Shown here: piece after piece, positions 26,937 through 35,192 of the stretch
Layout of the letters: each line of letters opens with the position of its first letter
How positions within the stretch are numbered: the first letter of the stretch is position 1
Assembly: GCA_028554795.2 (NCBI GenBank)
Contig: CM068829.1
Span: 132,147,325 to 132,211,324, forward strand
Direction of reading: 5' to 3'
Origin: Sinohyriopsis cumingii
Taxonomy: Eukaryota; Mollusca; Bivalvia; Unionida; Unionidae
DNA: 64,000 bases
Program-made: the position numbers and the translations under genes
The notes under the pieces: model-generated
What the model saw: only the letters and a program-made list of their open reading frames with translations
What the model was told of the DNA's origin: nothing
The model's database searches: none

Positions 26937-27326
26937 CTAATTTCTTCTTTTTCTCCACCAAGTTCTTATTTTATCTCCAACACTCTTTCTCTTCTTCTCT
27001 TTCTTTTTCTCCTGCTCTTCTTTCTTCTTCTTCTCTTCCTCCTCTTCTTTCTTCCTCTTCTCATTTTCTTCTTCTTTTTCAATCTTTTCGTTCCATTTGC
27101 TTATTCTTATTCTTTCCTCTTCATCCTCCTTCTCCTCCTTTATCTCTTTCATGACACCACTAATCTTGTCCTTTACCTTTTTTAAGTTATTAATTTCCAT
27201 CTTTACACGATGGGGACTATAGGAATAATGGTCTTCAACCAGTCTTATTAACATCTGCTCCATCATTCCTAAGTTGTCTAAAACGTCTTGTAATGTTTGT
27301 ATTTTGTCCATTTGGTTAGAAGCCAT
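26937..27326 (-). CDS. Left-end helical protein 1, element 2 (129 aa)
   Basis: Function unknown. One helix-loop-helix module (MDKIQTLQDVLDNLGMMEQM to VMKEIKEEKED), then a long Glu/Lys helix with four KEEE-type blocks, then a basic tryptophan tail KIRTWWRKRRN, parallel to KIRGWMRKWRK in element 1. The modules differ so much between elements that the gene must evolve fast, while its promoter and 3' signal are conserved. ATG at 27326; promoter motif 27391-27417; TATA-like AAGTATAAGAACCC at about 27376-27388. Stop 26 nt before the stem-loop in the left TIR. Confidence 0.75.
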   Translation of the reverse strand: MASNQMDKIQTLQDVLDNLGMMEQMLIRLVEDHYSYSPHRVKMEINNLKKVKDKISGVMKEIKEEKEDEEERIRISKWNEKIEKEEENEKRKKEEEEEKKKKEEQEKKKEKKRKSVGDKIRTWWRKRRN

Positions 27327-27375
27327 CTTCTTTTTTTATTCTTTGCAGAATGGTTTGAACGACGAATACTGTGGG

Positions 27376-27486
27376 TTCTTATACTTAAAGCGCGTAAGTG
27401 AAGGAAAACATCCCCCTAAAACGTAAAATTGATCTTACCTAGATCATGACCAAACAACGCGCGAACGTGAAGGAAAACATCCCCCT
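27376..27486 (-). promoter_or_regulatory. Shared left-end promoter module, gene 1 of element 2
   Basis: Two motif copies on the minus strand (27391-27417 and 27461-27486; GGGGGATG then TTTTCCTTCACGTTCGCGC) and a TATA-like AAGTATAAGAACC at about 27376-27388. One copy carries a point change (CTTACG in place of CGTCCG). Confidence 0.65.
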
Positions 27487-27499
27487 ACTTTTTTCGTTT

Positions 27500-27965
27500 C
27501 ATATAACAAAACCCAAACTATACTTTCTCATTTCATATAATAAAAACCCAAACTATACTCTCCACATACGCTAAGAAACAATAAACAAAATCCATAATCT
27601 ACTATCCACACAATCTTACGTGAGCGCTTACAAAACCCAAACTATACTCTTCACATACGCTAAGAACAATAAACAAATCCATAATCTACTATTCACACAA
27701 TCGTACGTGAGCGGGTACAAACACACAAACACAAACACACAAACACAAACACACAAACACATACGCTAAGAAACAATAAACAAATCCATAATCTACTATC
27801 CACACAATCGTACGTGAGCGGTTACAAAACCCAAACTATACTCTCCACATACGCTAAGAACAATAAACTAATCCATAATCTACTATCCACACAATCGTAC
27901 GTGAGCGCTTACAGAACCCTAACTATACTCTTCACCTACGCTAAGAAACAATAAAGAAACCCATA
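27500..27965. repeat. Tandem repeat of about 90 bp, 4-5 copies, expanded spacer
   Basis: Units share AACCCAAACTATACTC, CACATACGCTAAGAA, AATCCATAATCTACTAT and CGTACGTGAGCG. Element 1 has one unit (about 2215-2300). It is interrupted at 27720-27760 by (CAAACA)n. Non-coding spacer upstream of gene 1. Confidence 0.75.
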
Positions 27966-28100
27966 ATCTACTATTCCCACAAACATACCTTAGCTCTTAC
28001 AAGCACCAACACACAAACACATACCCTCACACTATCTTAAAAAAAAGTTAGTGTTTATAATCACACTACTCTACCTACACACATTGGCAAATCGATCGTT

Positions 28101-28139
28101 ATTTCTTTTCTAGAGTATTGGGTAGCCCTGAAAAGGGCT
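28101..28139 (-). terminator. Histone-type 3' stem-loop, gene 2 of element 2
   Basis: Minus strand: AGCCCTTTTCAGGGCT (28124-28139), ACCCA (28119-28123), then CTCTAGAAAAGAAATAAC. 32 nt after the gene-2 stop. Confidence 0.85.
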
Positions 28140-28170
28140 GTTTTTTTTTTGGAACTTCATGGACACCTGG

Positions 28171-28548
28171 TTAATGGTGGCACCTTCCAGGCCTGGCGCC
28201 ACATACACATCTTGTCCCCCAGTTACTTTTTACCTTTTTGGGGGAGAGAGCAGAGGCAGGATATGTTGCTTCAGAATCCCAATTTTCGCTCTCTGGGATT
28301 CTGAAATTTCTTCTTCTTCTCTCCTTTTCCTCCTCCTCCTCTTCTTTGCATCTTCTCTCCTCCTCTTTGTATCTTCTTTCCTCTTCTTCTTTATATCTTC
28401 TCTCCTCCTCTTCTTTGTTTCTTCTTTCCTCCTCCTCTCTTATCCTTCCCTCCTCCACAATGGCTTCCGCGGCCAGTTCATTTAATATGCGCCTGGCATA
28501 TTCCAGATGCACATGAAGTTCCAACAGTTTCTCCAGTCTCGTGTTCAT
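28171..28548 (-). CDS. Left-end helical protein 2, element 2 (125 aa)
   Basis: Intact homologue of the interrupted 2478-2849 gene. A short N-terminal helix (LEKLLELHVHLEYARRILNE), then Glu/Arg/Lys repeats with EERRYKEEE and EERRNKEEE blocks of about 7 residues, and a C-terminal part ending VCGARPGRCHH, with three cysteines. Helix-coil protein of unknown function. TATA-like TCACTATAAA at 28601-28610; promoter motif at 28615-28639. The stem-loop lies 32 nt past the stop. Confidence 0.75.
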   Translation of the reverse strand: MNTRLEKLLELHVHLEYARRILNELAAEAIVEEGRIREEEERRNKEEEERRYKEEEERRYKEEERRCKEEEEEEKERRRRNFRIPESENWDSEATYPASALSPKKVKSNWGTRCVCGARPGRCHH

Positions 28549-28600
28549 TTTTGGTGTTGATCAATCAACAAGGGTAGCTGGACTGCCGAACGAGTTTCAA

Positions 28601-28639
28601 TTTATAGTGAAAGCGCGGACGTGAAGGAAAACATCCCCT
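28601..28639 (-). promoter_or_regulatory. Shared left-end promoter module, gene 2 of element 2
   Basis: Minus strand AGGGGATG plus TTTTCCTTCACGTCCGCGC (28615-28639), and TATA-like TCACTATAAA (28601-28610), about 55 bp before the ATG. Confidence 0.7.
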
Positions 28640-28977
28640 AAAAACATAAAATTGATCTTACCTACATCACGACCAAAAAACAACAACGCGCGGACCTAAA
28701 AGAAACACTCACTCACTTTTTATGCTGCCCATCACTATTTTAAAATTTTTTATAAATCACTTCAATAGACTATCCACATACGCAAAGCAATCCAATCTAA
28801 CCCCAAATTTACACCTCAAACACCAAAAAAAAGACATCATTTTAATCTACTATCCATACCAACTTACTTAACCACTTACAAACACAAACACACAAACACA
28901 TACACTCTCACTATCAATAAAGAGTTAGTGTTTATTTTCACACTACTCTACCTACACACATTGGCAAATCGATTGTT

Positions 28978-29016
28978 ATTTCTTTTCTAGAGTATTGGGT
29001 AGCCCTGAAAAGGGCT
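28978..29016 (-). terminator. Histone-type 3' stem-loop, gene 3 of element 2
   Basis: Minus strand: AGCCCTTTTCAGGGCT (29001-29016), ACCCA (28996-29000), then CTCTAGAAAAGAAATAAC. 33 nt after the stop, the longest of the ten spacings. Confidence 0.85.
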
Positions 29017-29048
29017 GTTTTTTTTTTTTGTTTGCTATGGCATTCTTT

Positions 29049-29405
29049 TTAGTTTCTAAGAATGCGATGTCCTCTGAGGATAGACTTTCTGGCGATAGGT
29101 CTGCTTCTTCGGAAAGAGAAGAAGAACTCTTTGGTGTCGATACGACAATCGACAAAGCCTCTGTCAGCTTCAGGTTGCTGCTGCTGCTCTTGTTGTTGTT
29201 GTTGCTGCTGTCTCTGAAGTCTGTACTTCTCTGTCCATTCTTCTTTTTCCCTGTTCATTTCTTCTCTGAAGAGCTCTTCTATCAGGTCTTCAGTGATTTT
29301 TAACATTCTCACATTCTCTATTTCTTCTGGCTTCGGTATCAGACTGTGTCTGACCCTATGCAAATTCACGTAGGCTTCGTTGAGTTTAGCTAGTTTGGAG
29401 CACAT
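29049..29405 (-). CDS. Left-end helical protein 3, element 2 (118 aa)
   Basis: Starts MCSKLAKLNEAYVNLHRVRH (ATG 29403-29405). One helix-loop-helix module ending EELFREEMNREKEEW, glutamine tract, then DRGFVDCRIDTKEFFFSFRR and a basic C-terminus (RKSILRGHRILRN). It is the best conserved of the left-end trio and close to 3355-3717. A TATA-like ACTTTAAGAACC is near 29455-29467; promoter motif at 29473-29497. The stem-loop is 33 nt downstream. Function unknown. Confidence 0.75.
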   Translation of the reverse strand: MCSKLAKLNEAYVNLHRVRHSLIPKPEEIENVRMLKITEDLIEELFREEMNREKEEWTEKYRLQRQQQQQQQEQQQQPEADRGFVDCRIDTKEFFFSFRRSRPIARKSILRGHRILRN

Positions 29406-29454
29406 CTTCTTAGGAGGATGAGTCGACAATGGATGGTTAGACTGGAAACAACCC

Positions 29455-29497
29455 GGTTCTTAAAGTCAAAGCGCGGACGTGAAGGAAAACATCCCCC
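29455..29497 (-). promoter_or_regulatory. Shared left-end promoter module, gene 3 of element 2
   Basis: Minus strand GGGGGATG plus TTTTCCTTCACGTCCGCGC (29473-29497) and ACTTTAAGAACCGGG in TATA position, as in element 1. Confidence 0.65.
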
Positions 29498-29559
29498 ACA
29501 CGGTTTTTGAGTCGCAACGTTTAGTGAGTGTCATGAGAGGGATAGTAAGAAATGAAAGA

Positions 29560-29832
29560 GCATCAATCCAACATTCTTATAGCTAAACAAAAGACAAAGG
29601 CATTTTTTTTCAAAACACAACATTTTTTATTCAAAAATCACTTAACGCTAAACAACAACTCTAACATTTTTAACAATAATCCAACAATATAACATCAAAC
29701 AATTTTTTTCAAAACACATTTTTTATTCAAAAATCACTTAACACTAAACAACAACAACTCTAACATTTTTAACAATAATCCAACACTAAAAGTTTCTCCA
29801 CTAGGTAAAGAGGGATAACAGTCTTCCATGGT
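29560..29832. other. Deletion scar: protease and CYGC genes missing in element 2
   Basis: The T-rich 3' region equivalent to 3900-4050 is present and partly duplicated (two AATAAA blocks on the minus strand, 29626-29631 and 29722-29727). It then joins directly, at about 29790, to a sequence matching the first 40 bp of the CYGC gene (5085-5125 in element 1). So about 1.1 kb, including the whole protease gene, was lost. Confidence 0.8.
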
Positions 29833-29834
29833 TT

Positions 29835-31148
29835 CTAGTAATCTAGGATGACTTCTCTCAAACTGTTGATTTCTATGGTATTATCGAATTCTGCATACAG
29901 GATGACGTTCACCGTTTCATCAGGGTCTCGGTCTTTAAACTGAATTTCCACACGAATCTGGCCGGATTTTGTAGGGTGGAAATGTCCCTCGTCGCTGCCT
30001 TGGTCTGGAGTGAAATCGAAAGCCCACAAAGCGTAGCCTCCTGCATAATCCTCGTACGTAATACCGTGACTGGTATTGGTTCCTAACTGTCCGGTGGCTT
30101 CGTACAGGGACAAGTACGATCTCAAGTAATTCTTCTTGGTAAAGTCAGGTTCGAAAGGTCGGGTACACAAGGTCTTGCCATCGCGACTGACTTCGATTTT
30201 GGACACGCCAAAGTGTTGAAAGTAGAAAGGATTTTTTTCGGCAGCTCCGTTGAAGGCTGTATTCTCGACGATACCAACGATCAAACGTTTGGGTAACTGT
30301 CCTTGGAACAGATGATCTTCGATCATGGATCGCTGTCCCTTGGGAATAGTGAAGGTTTTCACTTCCACGCGTCGTATGGGATACTTGGCAGTCGTTCTGC
30401 TCAACGTCTGACTGATGTCGTTTCCCACTTTAGGTAACACTTCCACACGGCGTACGTAGAGTCTGGCTTCTAGGATTTTGGTTTTGTAACCGTCACTATC
30501 AGCCATCAAATGGAAAGCGGCACTGCTACGATTCAGTCTCAGGCGGACATCCACCCGGTTCAGCAAATACTTTTCTTGCAACCACATGTCCAAATGCAAA
30601 CGATCCATCAGTTCTAAACTTGTGTCGGCTCCCGTGATTCTCTTTCTTCGTTCTAGAAATCCATCATTGTTGTCTTTCTTTTCATCAGTTTCCAATATTT
30701 CAAACTTGGTAGGTTCGTCAGCTTCCCATACCACACAGGCATTGAGATGAGTGTTCTTGGCATCTATTCCGTACGTCAAGAGATTTTCCAGGTAGGCACG
30801 ATAAGGGTAAGTATCCATGCTGCTACTGACCAGTTTGTTATTCAAGTACAAGTCCACTCCACTGAACAAGGAATGCATGAAATTGTTGACGGGAGCTACT
30901 GCTTCATCGTCTATAGCACCTCCAGTCTTATCTAGAATTTTGACTTTCAGGTACAAGTAACTGCTATTCAGATCGATGTAATCTTCGGGCTGTCCCTTGA
31001 TTTCAAACTCGATGGGAGCGGAATCGGTCAGTGAGGAGACGGGGTGAAATTCCACCCACTGGGATTCTTGCATCGTCATCATCGTGGGGGGCATGGCAAA
31101 CAGATCCAGTTCCGTCTTGGAACAAGCGCAAGATTCTCGGTGCATCAT
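29835..31148 (-). CDS. Major capsid protein (double jelly-roll), intact (437 aa)
   Basis: Full-length Polinton MCP. It begins MMHRESCACSKTELDLFAMP. Conserved stretches include ESQWVEFHPVSSLTDSAPIE and PEDYIDLNSSYLYLKVKI (first jelly-roll strands), NFMHSLFSGVDLYLNNKLVS, and a C-terminal region with YALWAFDFTPDQGSDEGHFH and ILYAEFDNTIEINSLREV. It would assemble trimers forming the capsid lattice in the host nucleus. 16 bp separate it from the basic virion protein. No frameshift, unlike element 1. The presence of an intact MCP without a protease is unusual. Confidence 0.85.
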   Translation of the reverse strand: MMHRESCACSKTELDLFAMPPTMMTMQESQWVEFHPVSSLTDSAPIEFEIKGQPEDYIDLNSSYLYLKVKILDKTGGAIDDEAVAPVNNFMHSLFSGVDLYLNNKLVSSSMDTYPYRAYLENLLTYGIDAKNTHLNACVVWEADEPTKFEILETDEKKDNNDGFLERRKRITGADTSLELMDRLHLDMWLQEKYLLNRVDVRLRLNRSSAAFHLMADSDGYKTKILEARLYVRRVEVLPKVGNDISQTLSRTTAKYPIRRVEVKTFTIPKGQRSMIEDHLFQGQLPKRLIVGIVENTAFNGAAEKNPFYFQHFGVSKIEVSRDGKTLCTRPFEPDFTKKNYLRSYLSLYEATGQLGTNTSHGITYEDYAGGYALWAFDFTPDQGSDEGHFHPTKSGQIRVEIQFKDRDPDETVNVILYAEFDNTIEINSLREVILDY

Positions 31149-31164
31149 TTTTTTGTCTCTTTTC

Positions 31165-31581
31165 TCAATAATCGAAAACGTCTAAGTCTCGAACGGTTCT
31201 TCTTTTCTTGGCCTTTCTCGCTTGAAGTCTGGTGAAAGGGTGTTTTCTTCGTCGTCTCTTTCTGCCTTGTCCTTGCTGAATGCCTGACTCGGTAGCGTGC
31301 AGGGCATTTATAGGTGTTTCTCGTTGGCCTAAAATGTCTTTGCCCGCTTGCAGCAAGACATTTTTGCCTGCCCTCATGAAGGCTTCTTTAGGGTTTTGTT
31401 TGTCGATGATGACATTTTGGAGAAATTCTTTGCCTTGAGTCAGTGCCGCATCTTTCAAGGCGTGCAATCCGCGTGTCACCATCGGTTTCAACACCGGGGC
31501 CACCGAACGAAAGGCCGATTTTAACATATCTCCTAATCCGTGTCCTCGCTGTCGAGCAACCCCCCGGTACACTGGATACAT
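31165..31581 (-). CDS. Basic virion protein, pX/pVI-like, element 2 (138 aa)
   Basis: Close homologue of 6448-6873. RQRGHGLGDMLKSAFRSVAP starts the helix; three residues are lost in the basic tail (RLQARKAKKRRTVRD). The stop falls 16 bp before the MCP start. As in element 1, the basic C-terminus suggests nucleic-acid contact; the amphipathic N-terminal helix could be membrane-active. Assignment by position and composition. Confidence 0.6.
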   Translation of the reverse strand: MYPVYRGVARQRGHGLGDMLKSAFRSVAPVLKPMVTRGLHALKDAALTQGKEFLQNVIIDKQNPKEAFMRAGKNVLLQAGKDILGQRETPINALHATESGIQQGQGRKRRRRKHPFTRLQARKAKKRRTVRDLDVFDY

Positions 31582-31584
31582 AAC

Positions 31585-32514
31585 TTAAGAATCGTGAGAG
31601 AACCGTTTCCGAAAATGGAGTTTCACCGTGACTTTTCCTTTGGTGAATGGAATATTTTGTCCCAGATCTCCTTTTATAGCAATGTTGACCGTGTCCAAAT
31701 ACGACTTGCTGACAGGCAAATAGTGAGGATGGACAAATTCGCGGTGGACGTGGTAAGTGTTTCCACCTTCCTCGTCAGCGCCCGTGGCAGAATCTACTTT
31801 GAAAGGAATGACACGCAGTAACGGTACGGAGGTGTGTCCCACCACGTTGTACTCCACCACATCGGAATACACGAACATCAAATTCAGTCCTTGGTTCAGT
31901 TCTACCGGGGCACGAAATAACTTGCTAAAAGACTCGTTGTCGTAAACGATGGGTAATTCGTTTTTCTTGAGCATGGCCTTTCTCATGTCCATGTCTCCGC
32001 CCAACATGTCAAACAATTCAGGACAAAATAAAATGGACACGATTTTACTTCGTTCAGATTTCATCAAGAAGCGACGAGCTGCTTTGTGGTACTCCATGGT
32101 GACACTTTTGTTGACATGCTCCAAAGCTTTCAGAAACACGACATTAAACCTGGAGGCTATGGTGCTGACCAAATGTTGACCACTAAAATAATAGCCTGGG
32201 GGAATGAACAAGTGATAGGTGGTGTACTTTTGATTTTGTGTACGGGTTTTCTTGTCATATTTGACATTGCTATCCATCCACTGTTGCATTTGCTCGTCAT
32301 GAACTTCCACATCAAAAAAATTTTGATTGGGAAGGACATTGAGGACTTGGGTCGGGTGAATCATTTCTACTAAAGCCACTTCCCAATGGGCTTCGTGATC
32401 TAACTGGATGGCCTGAGGTAATTTGGCCGTGTAACAGCACAACGTGTTCTTGGGAAACACCTCCATGGAACTGTCACTGGGTAAAGTTAAGTAAAATTGG
32501 TTTTGGTGACTCAT
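31585..32514 (-). CDS. Penton / minor capsid protein, element 2 (309 aa)
   Basis: Intact single-jelly-roll candidate. N-terminus MSHQNQFYLTLPSDSSMEVF; the central region differs from element 1 in a loop (around residues 100-115 and 165-180), while the C-terminal third (GLNLMFVYSDVVEYNVVGHT to KRFSHDS) is almost identical. Variation concentrated in two loops would fit surface exposure. The 4-bp overlap with the membrane-protein gene is conserved. Confidence 0.75.
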   Translation of the reverse strand: MSHQNQFYLTLPSDSSMEVFPKNTLCCYTAKLPQAIQLDHEAHWEVALVEMIHPTQVLNVLPNQNFFDVEVHDEQMQQWMDSNVKYDKKTRTQNQKYTTYHLFIPPGYYFSGQHLVSTIASRFNVVFLKALEHVNKSVTMEYHKAARRFLMKSERSKIVSILFCPELFDMLGGDMDMRKAMLKKNELPIVYDNESFSKLFRAPVELNQGLNLMFVYSDVVEYNVVGHTSVPLLRVIPFKVDSATGADEEGGNTYHVHREFVHPHYLPVSKSYLDTVNIAIKGDLGQNIPFTKGKVTVKLHFRKRFSHDS

Positions 32515-32924
32515 AATTCCAGAGTTCTGTGGCTGTCCGAGGGGTTACTGGACGTCAGAGGCGTGTCTCCGTCTACAATGGGGTTCTGGTTGTGGTTGAA
32601 GTGGTGACTGGCACTGGTACTAGACACAAGGTTCCCGGGGTTCCCGTTCGAGGTGAATTTCAAGGAGGGATTAGGAAGCAGGTAACCGATGCAACTGCTC
32701 AATAAAATGGTCCACAATTGTTTGTCTCCTTGTTGCAAACTCAAATTGGCGATGGCTGCCCCGATGACACAATACACCACGAAGATTTGGCAGAAAAAGA
32801 CGATTTGCGTTTTAGGCACACGTTCTCCACACCACACCCACAAGGGTTGTTTTTGTAAATCTTGCACAGAAGAACTGGGTGAAGGAGGAGTGGTCGACGT
32901 AGCTGCGTCTGTGTGAAAAGGCAT
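32511..32924 (-). CDS. Conserved Polinton membrane protein, element 2 (137 aa)
   Basis: Homologue of 7806-8219 with the same membrane helix (VFFCQIFVVYCVIGAAIANL) and LWTILLSSCIGYLLPNPSLK. The C-terminal Ser/Asn region differs (no long Asn tract). Start ATG 32922-32924. It lies directly downstream of the integrase; its start overlaps that region by the same spacing as in element 1. Confidence 0.65.
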   Translation of the reverse strand: MPFHTDAATSTTPPSPSSSVQDLQKQPLWVWCGERVPKTQIVFFCQIFVVYCVIGAAIANLSLQQGDKQLWTILLSSCIGYLLPNPSLKFTSNGNPGNLVSSTSASHHFNHNQNPIVDGDTPLTSSNPSDSHRTLEL

Positions 32925-32929
32925 GATGG

Positions 32930-34039
32930 TCACTTCTTTTTATAGTCGATGACTTGCGAAGCGTCGATCCAAGAATCAAAACTGGGCGGATATCCTTTCC
33001 AACGTACTTTGACTTCTTTGACACGTCGTTTGCCCACTTTACGGGTTCTGCGTTCGAGAATGCTTTCGATGTCGTACACGTCGTCTTCTTTTTTGGTGAC
33101 ACGTTGTAACTCGGGCAAATAAAACGTTCCTTTGAGCACTTCTCCGTTCATGTCTTCCAATTTATAGACGGCAGGATGACGGCCATGCACTCGTCCAGTG
33201 ACGCGAAACAGTTCGGTCGTCCAGTTAGGTAAGTAACCTTTGTCAAAAGTGCGTTTGGTTTTGCCAATGCGCACCCAATCTCCTACGGCCAACTCTCCAC
33301 TTTTCTTGGGGACAGCCCTCGTCGGGGACGTACCAAACAGGCGCTCAAACACCAGCACTTCGTTGTCGGGAGTCACGTCTTGCGGGGCACGTCCGATGCT
33401 TCGATGGTAAGATTGGTTGTACGCTTGCACCAGGTGCGGTAAGATGTCGATGTACTTCAGAGTGTGGTGATGCGTAAAATATTTCCACATGAGTTCTTTC
33501 AAAGTGCGTTGAAAACGTTCCACGATGCTGGCTTTGGTTTCGGGATTCTCGGTGGTAAAAAAATGAATGTCACGTTTCTTTAATTCTTTTTGGAAAGCTT
33601 GGTTCAGAAACTCGGTGCCTTTGTCCGTTTGCCATCGAAGAGGGTGACGACCGCTTTGTTTCAACACCCGTTGCAGGGCTCGCACTAACTCGCTGCTCGA
33701 TTTGGAAGTCAAGGGCACGACCCAGGCAAATTTGGAAAAGACGTCGATGACACAAAACAAATATTTGTAGCCACGATTGTAGCTGGCCAAATGAGAGACA
33801 TCGGCTAAATCGGTTTGCCATTGATGATCGATGCCTTCCACTCGGGTGCGACTTCTGGCAAACTTGCGTCGAATGGGTTTGTGTAAAATGTAGGTAGCTT
33901 GTTCTTGTAACCATCGTTGCACTTGAGGTAAACGGAGACTTTTCAGTCGCGTTTTGGCAGCACGATACAATTTTTGAACTCCTGCGTAACCTGCAGGATG
34001 GGAGGGATCGTAGTAAATGCTGGCTAAGACTTTTTCCAT
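32930..34039 (-). CDS. Polinton integrase with chromodomain, intact (369 aa)
   Basis: DDE integrase that would insert the element with 6-bp duplications. Catalytic residues seen: Asp77 (WQTDLADVSHL), Asp139 (WQTDKGTEF) and Glu174 (ASIVERFQRT), giving D-x61-D-x34-E. C-terminal chromodomain at about residues 313-369 (YDIESILERRTRK, then EVKVRWKGYPPSFDSW), with aromatic cage-like Y, W and W positions. Chromodomains can target integration to methylated histone tails. Start MEKVLASIYYDP at 34037-34039, fitting element 1. No lesions. Confidence 0.95.
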   Translation of the reverse strand: MEKVLASIYYDPSHPAGYAGVQKLYRAAKTRLKSLRLPQVQRWLQEQATYILHKPIRRKFARSRTRVEGIDHQWQTDLADVSHLASYNRGYKYLFCVIDVFSKFAWVVPLTSKSSSELVRALQRVLKQSGRHPLRWQTDKGTEFLNQAFQKELKKRDIHFFTTENPETKASIVERFQRTLKELMWKYFTHHHTLKYIDILPHLVQAYNQSYHRSIGRAPQDVTPDNEVLVFERLFGTSPTRAVPKKSGELAVGDWVRIGKTKRTFDKGYLPNWTTELFRVTGRVHGRHPAVYKLEDMNGEVLKGTFYLPELQRVTKKEDDVYDIESILERRTRKVGKRRVKEVKVRWKGYPPSFDSWIDASQVIDYKKK

Positions 34040-34060
34040 TTTTTTGTGTTGGTTGGTGTG

Positions 34061-34699
34061 TTAATAAGACACCCACTCTTGGAGGATGATACTCTTTTTC
34101 TCTTGGGGTATTTTCTTGGATTGCAATGCTTTGCGTGTGCGGCCAGCAATAGGTGTCAAAGAGGAGAAGGATGTCTGAGCGGGGAATATAGGTTCTTGTT
34201 TCACTTCTGTCTTCACTTCTGTCTTCACTTTCTTTTTCTCTTGTGAGGAAGAAGGGGTGGCCATCATCTTTTTAATCCATCCAATTCTGGAGGTAGGTGG
34301 TGTTGTTAACTTGCGTACTTTTTCTGGTGGAGTTTGAAACCCTTCCTCTTCTTCTCCTTTTTCTGTCTTGGTCACGGGTACTGGTGGTACTGGTACTGGT
34401 ACTGGTGATGGTGCTGGACTTTTCATCAAGGTCTTAAAATCTTTCAGAGTGGGGAGAGCTGTTTCGTCTAAAGCTTTCTGGTGAAAGAGTTGCAGTCGTT
34501 GCAAGAGTTGACCGTACTTTTGCGATTTTTCTGTTTCGGACAAATCTTGGCGATCCATCAAGGACTGCAATTCGTGTTGTAACTGGGACATCTCGCTCAA
34601 ATGGGGATTGGGAGGTAAATGCGGGGTGTGTTGTTCTTGCCAACGATGGTATTCCATCCATCGTTTGTAAGGCACTAAAGCTAGTTTTCGTCCTTCCAT
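34061..34699 (-). CDS. VPYKRW coiled-coil protein, element 2 (212 aa)
   Basis: Homologue of 9356-9991. MEGRKLALVPYKRWMEYHRW; coiled coil around residues 40-75; Pro-Val repeat shorter and shifted (PVPVPVPPVPV); basic tail with RKLTTPPTSR. Stop 21 bp upstream of the integrase start. Intact. Probably a virion or scaffold component; function not known. Confidence 0.6.
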   Translation of the reverse strand: MEGRKLALVPYKRWMEYHRWQEQHTPHLPPNPHLSEMSQLQHELQSLMDRQDLSETEKSQKYGQLLQRLQLFHQKALDETALPTLKDFKTLMKSPAPSPVPVPVPPVPVTKTEKGEEEEGFQTPPEKVRKLTTPPTSRIGWIKKMMATPSSSQEKKKVKTEVKTEVKQEPIFPAQTSFSSLTPIAGRTRKALQSKKIPQEKKSIILQEWVSY

Positions 34700-34747
34700 G
34701 GGGTTGTCAGGGGTCGATTCTGAGATCTTGGAACTTCCGAGGCCTTT

Positions 34748-35134
34748 TTATCTTGCTCCCATCAGTCCTCCCAACATAGTTCCCAAGACTCCTTTCAGTA
34801 TGGGGCCTAACAAGAGAGGTAAAATACCTCCACGTTGCACTAACATCTTCTTTTTTTGACGAATGGGAATTTTCTTTTGAACCATTTGGCGAAGAACGTG
34901 ACGATGTTTGCCTAAACATTGTTTCTGGTGTTTGGACAAAGGGATCGTGCCTTTCGAAACGTTCAAACAACATTCGCACACGGTATCGATGACCTCTTTG
35001 GAAGCTGTTTGAATGAGTTTGTTTCGTAGGGGTGGAGAAGCTTTGGACAGGACAGATAACATGTCCCCATGTTTGGCTAAACGTGGTGGCAGTCCTTTCC
35101 TTTTCTTTCCTTGGGGTTTTCTGGAGGGTGACAT
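34748..35134 (-). CDS. pX-like core protein, element 2 (128 aa)
   Basis: Homologue of 10041-10445. Starts MSPSRKPQGKKRKGLPPRLA; lacks six residues of the N-terminal SQQ stretch. Cysteine pair and hydrophobic tail (RGGILPLLLGPILKGVLGT) are conserved. A longer frame ten codons upstream begins in the promoter region and is less likely. Very basic; suggested DNA-condensing virion core protein. Confidence 0.65.
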   Translation of the reverse strand: MSPSRKPQGKKRKGLPPRLAKHGDMLSVLSKASPPLRNKLIQTASKEVIDTVCECCLNVSKGTIPLSKHQKQCLGKHRHVLRQMVQKKIPIRQKKKMLVQRGGILPLLLGPILKGVLGTMLGGLMGAR

Positions 35135-35192
35135 CTTTGAGTCTTCAGGAGCACCAAAAAACACTGATACCCGACTTGGTCACAGGCCTTTT

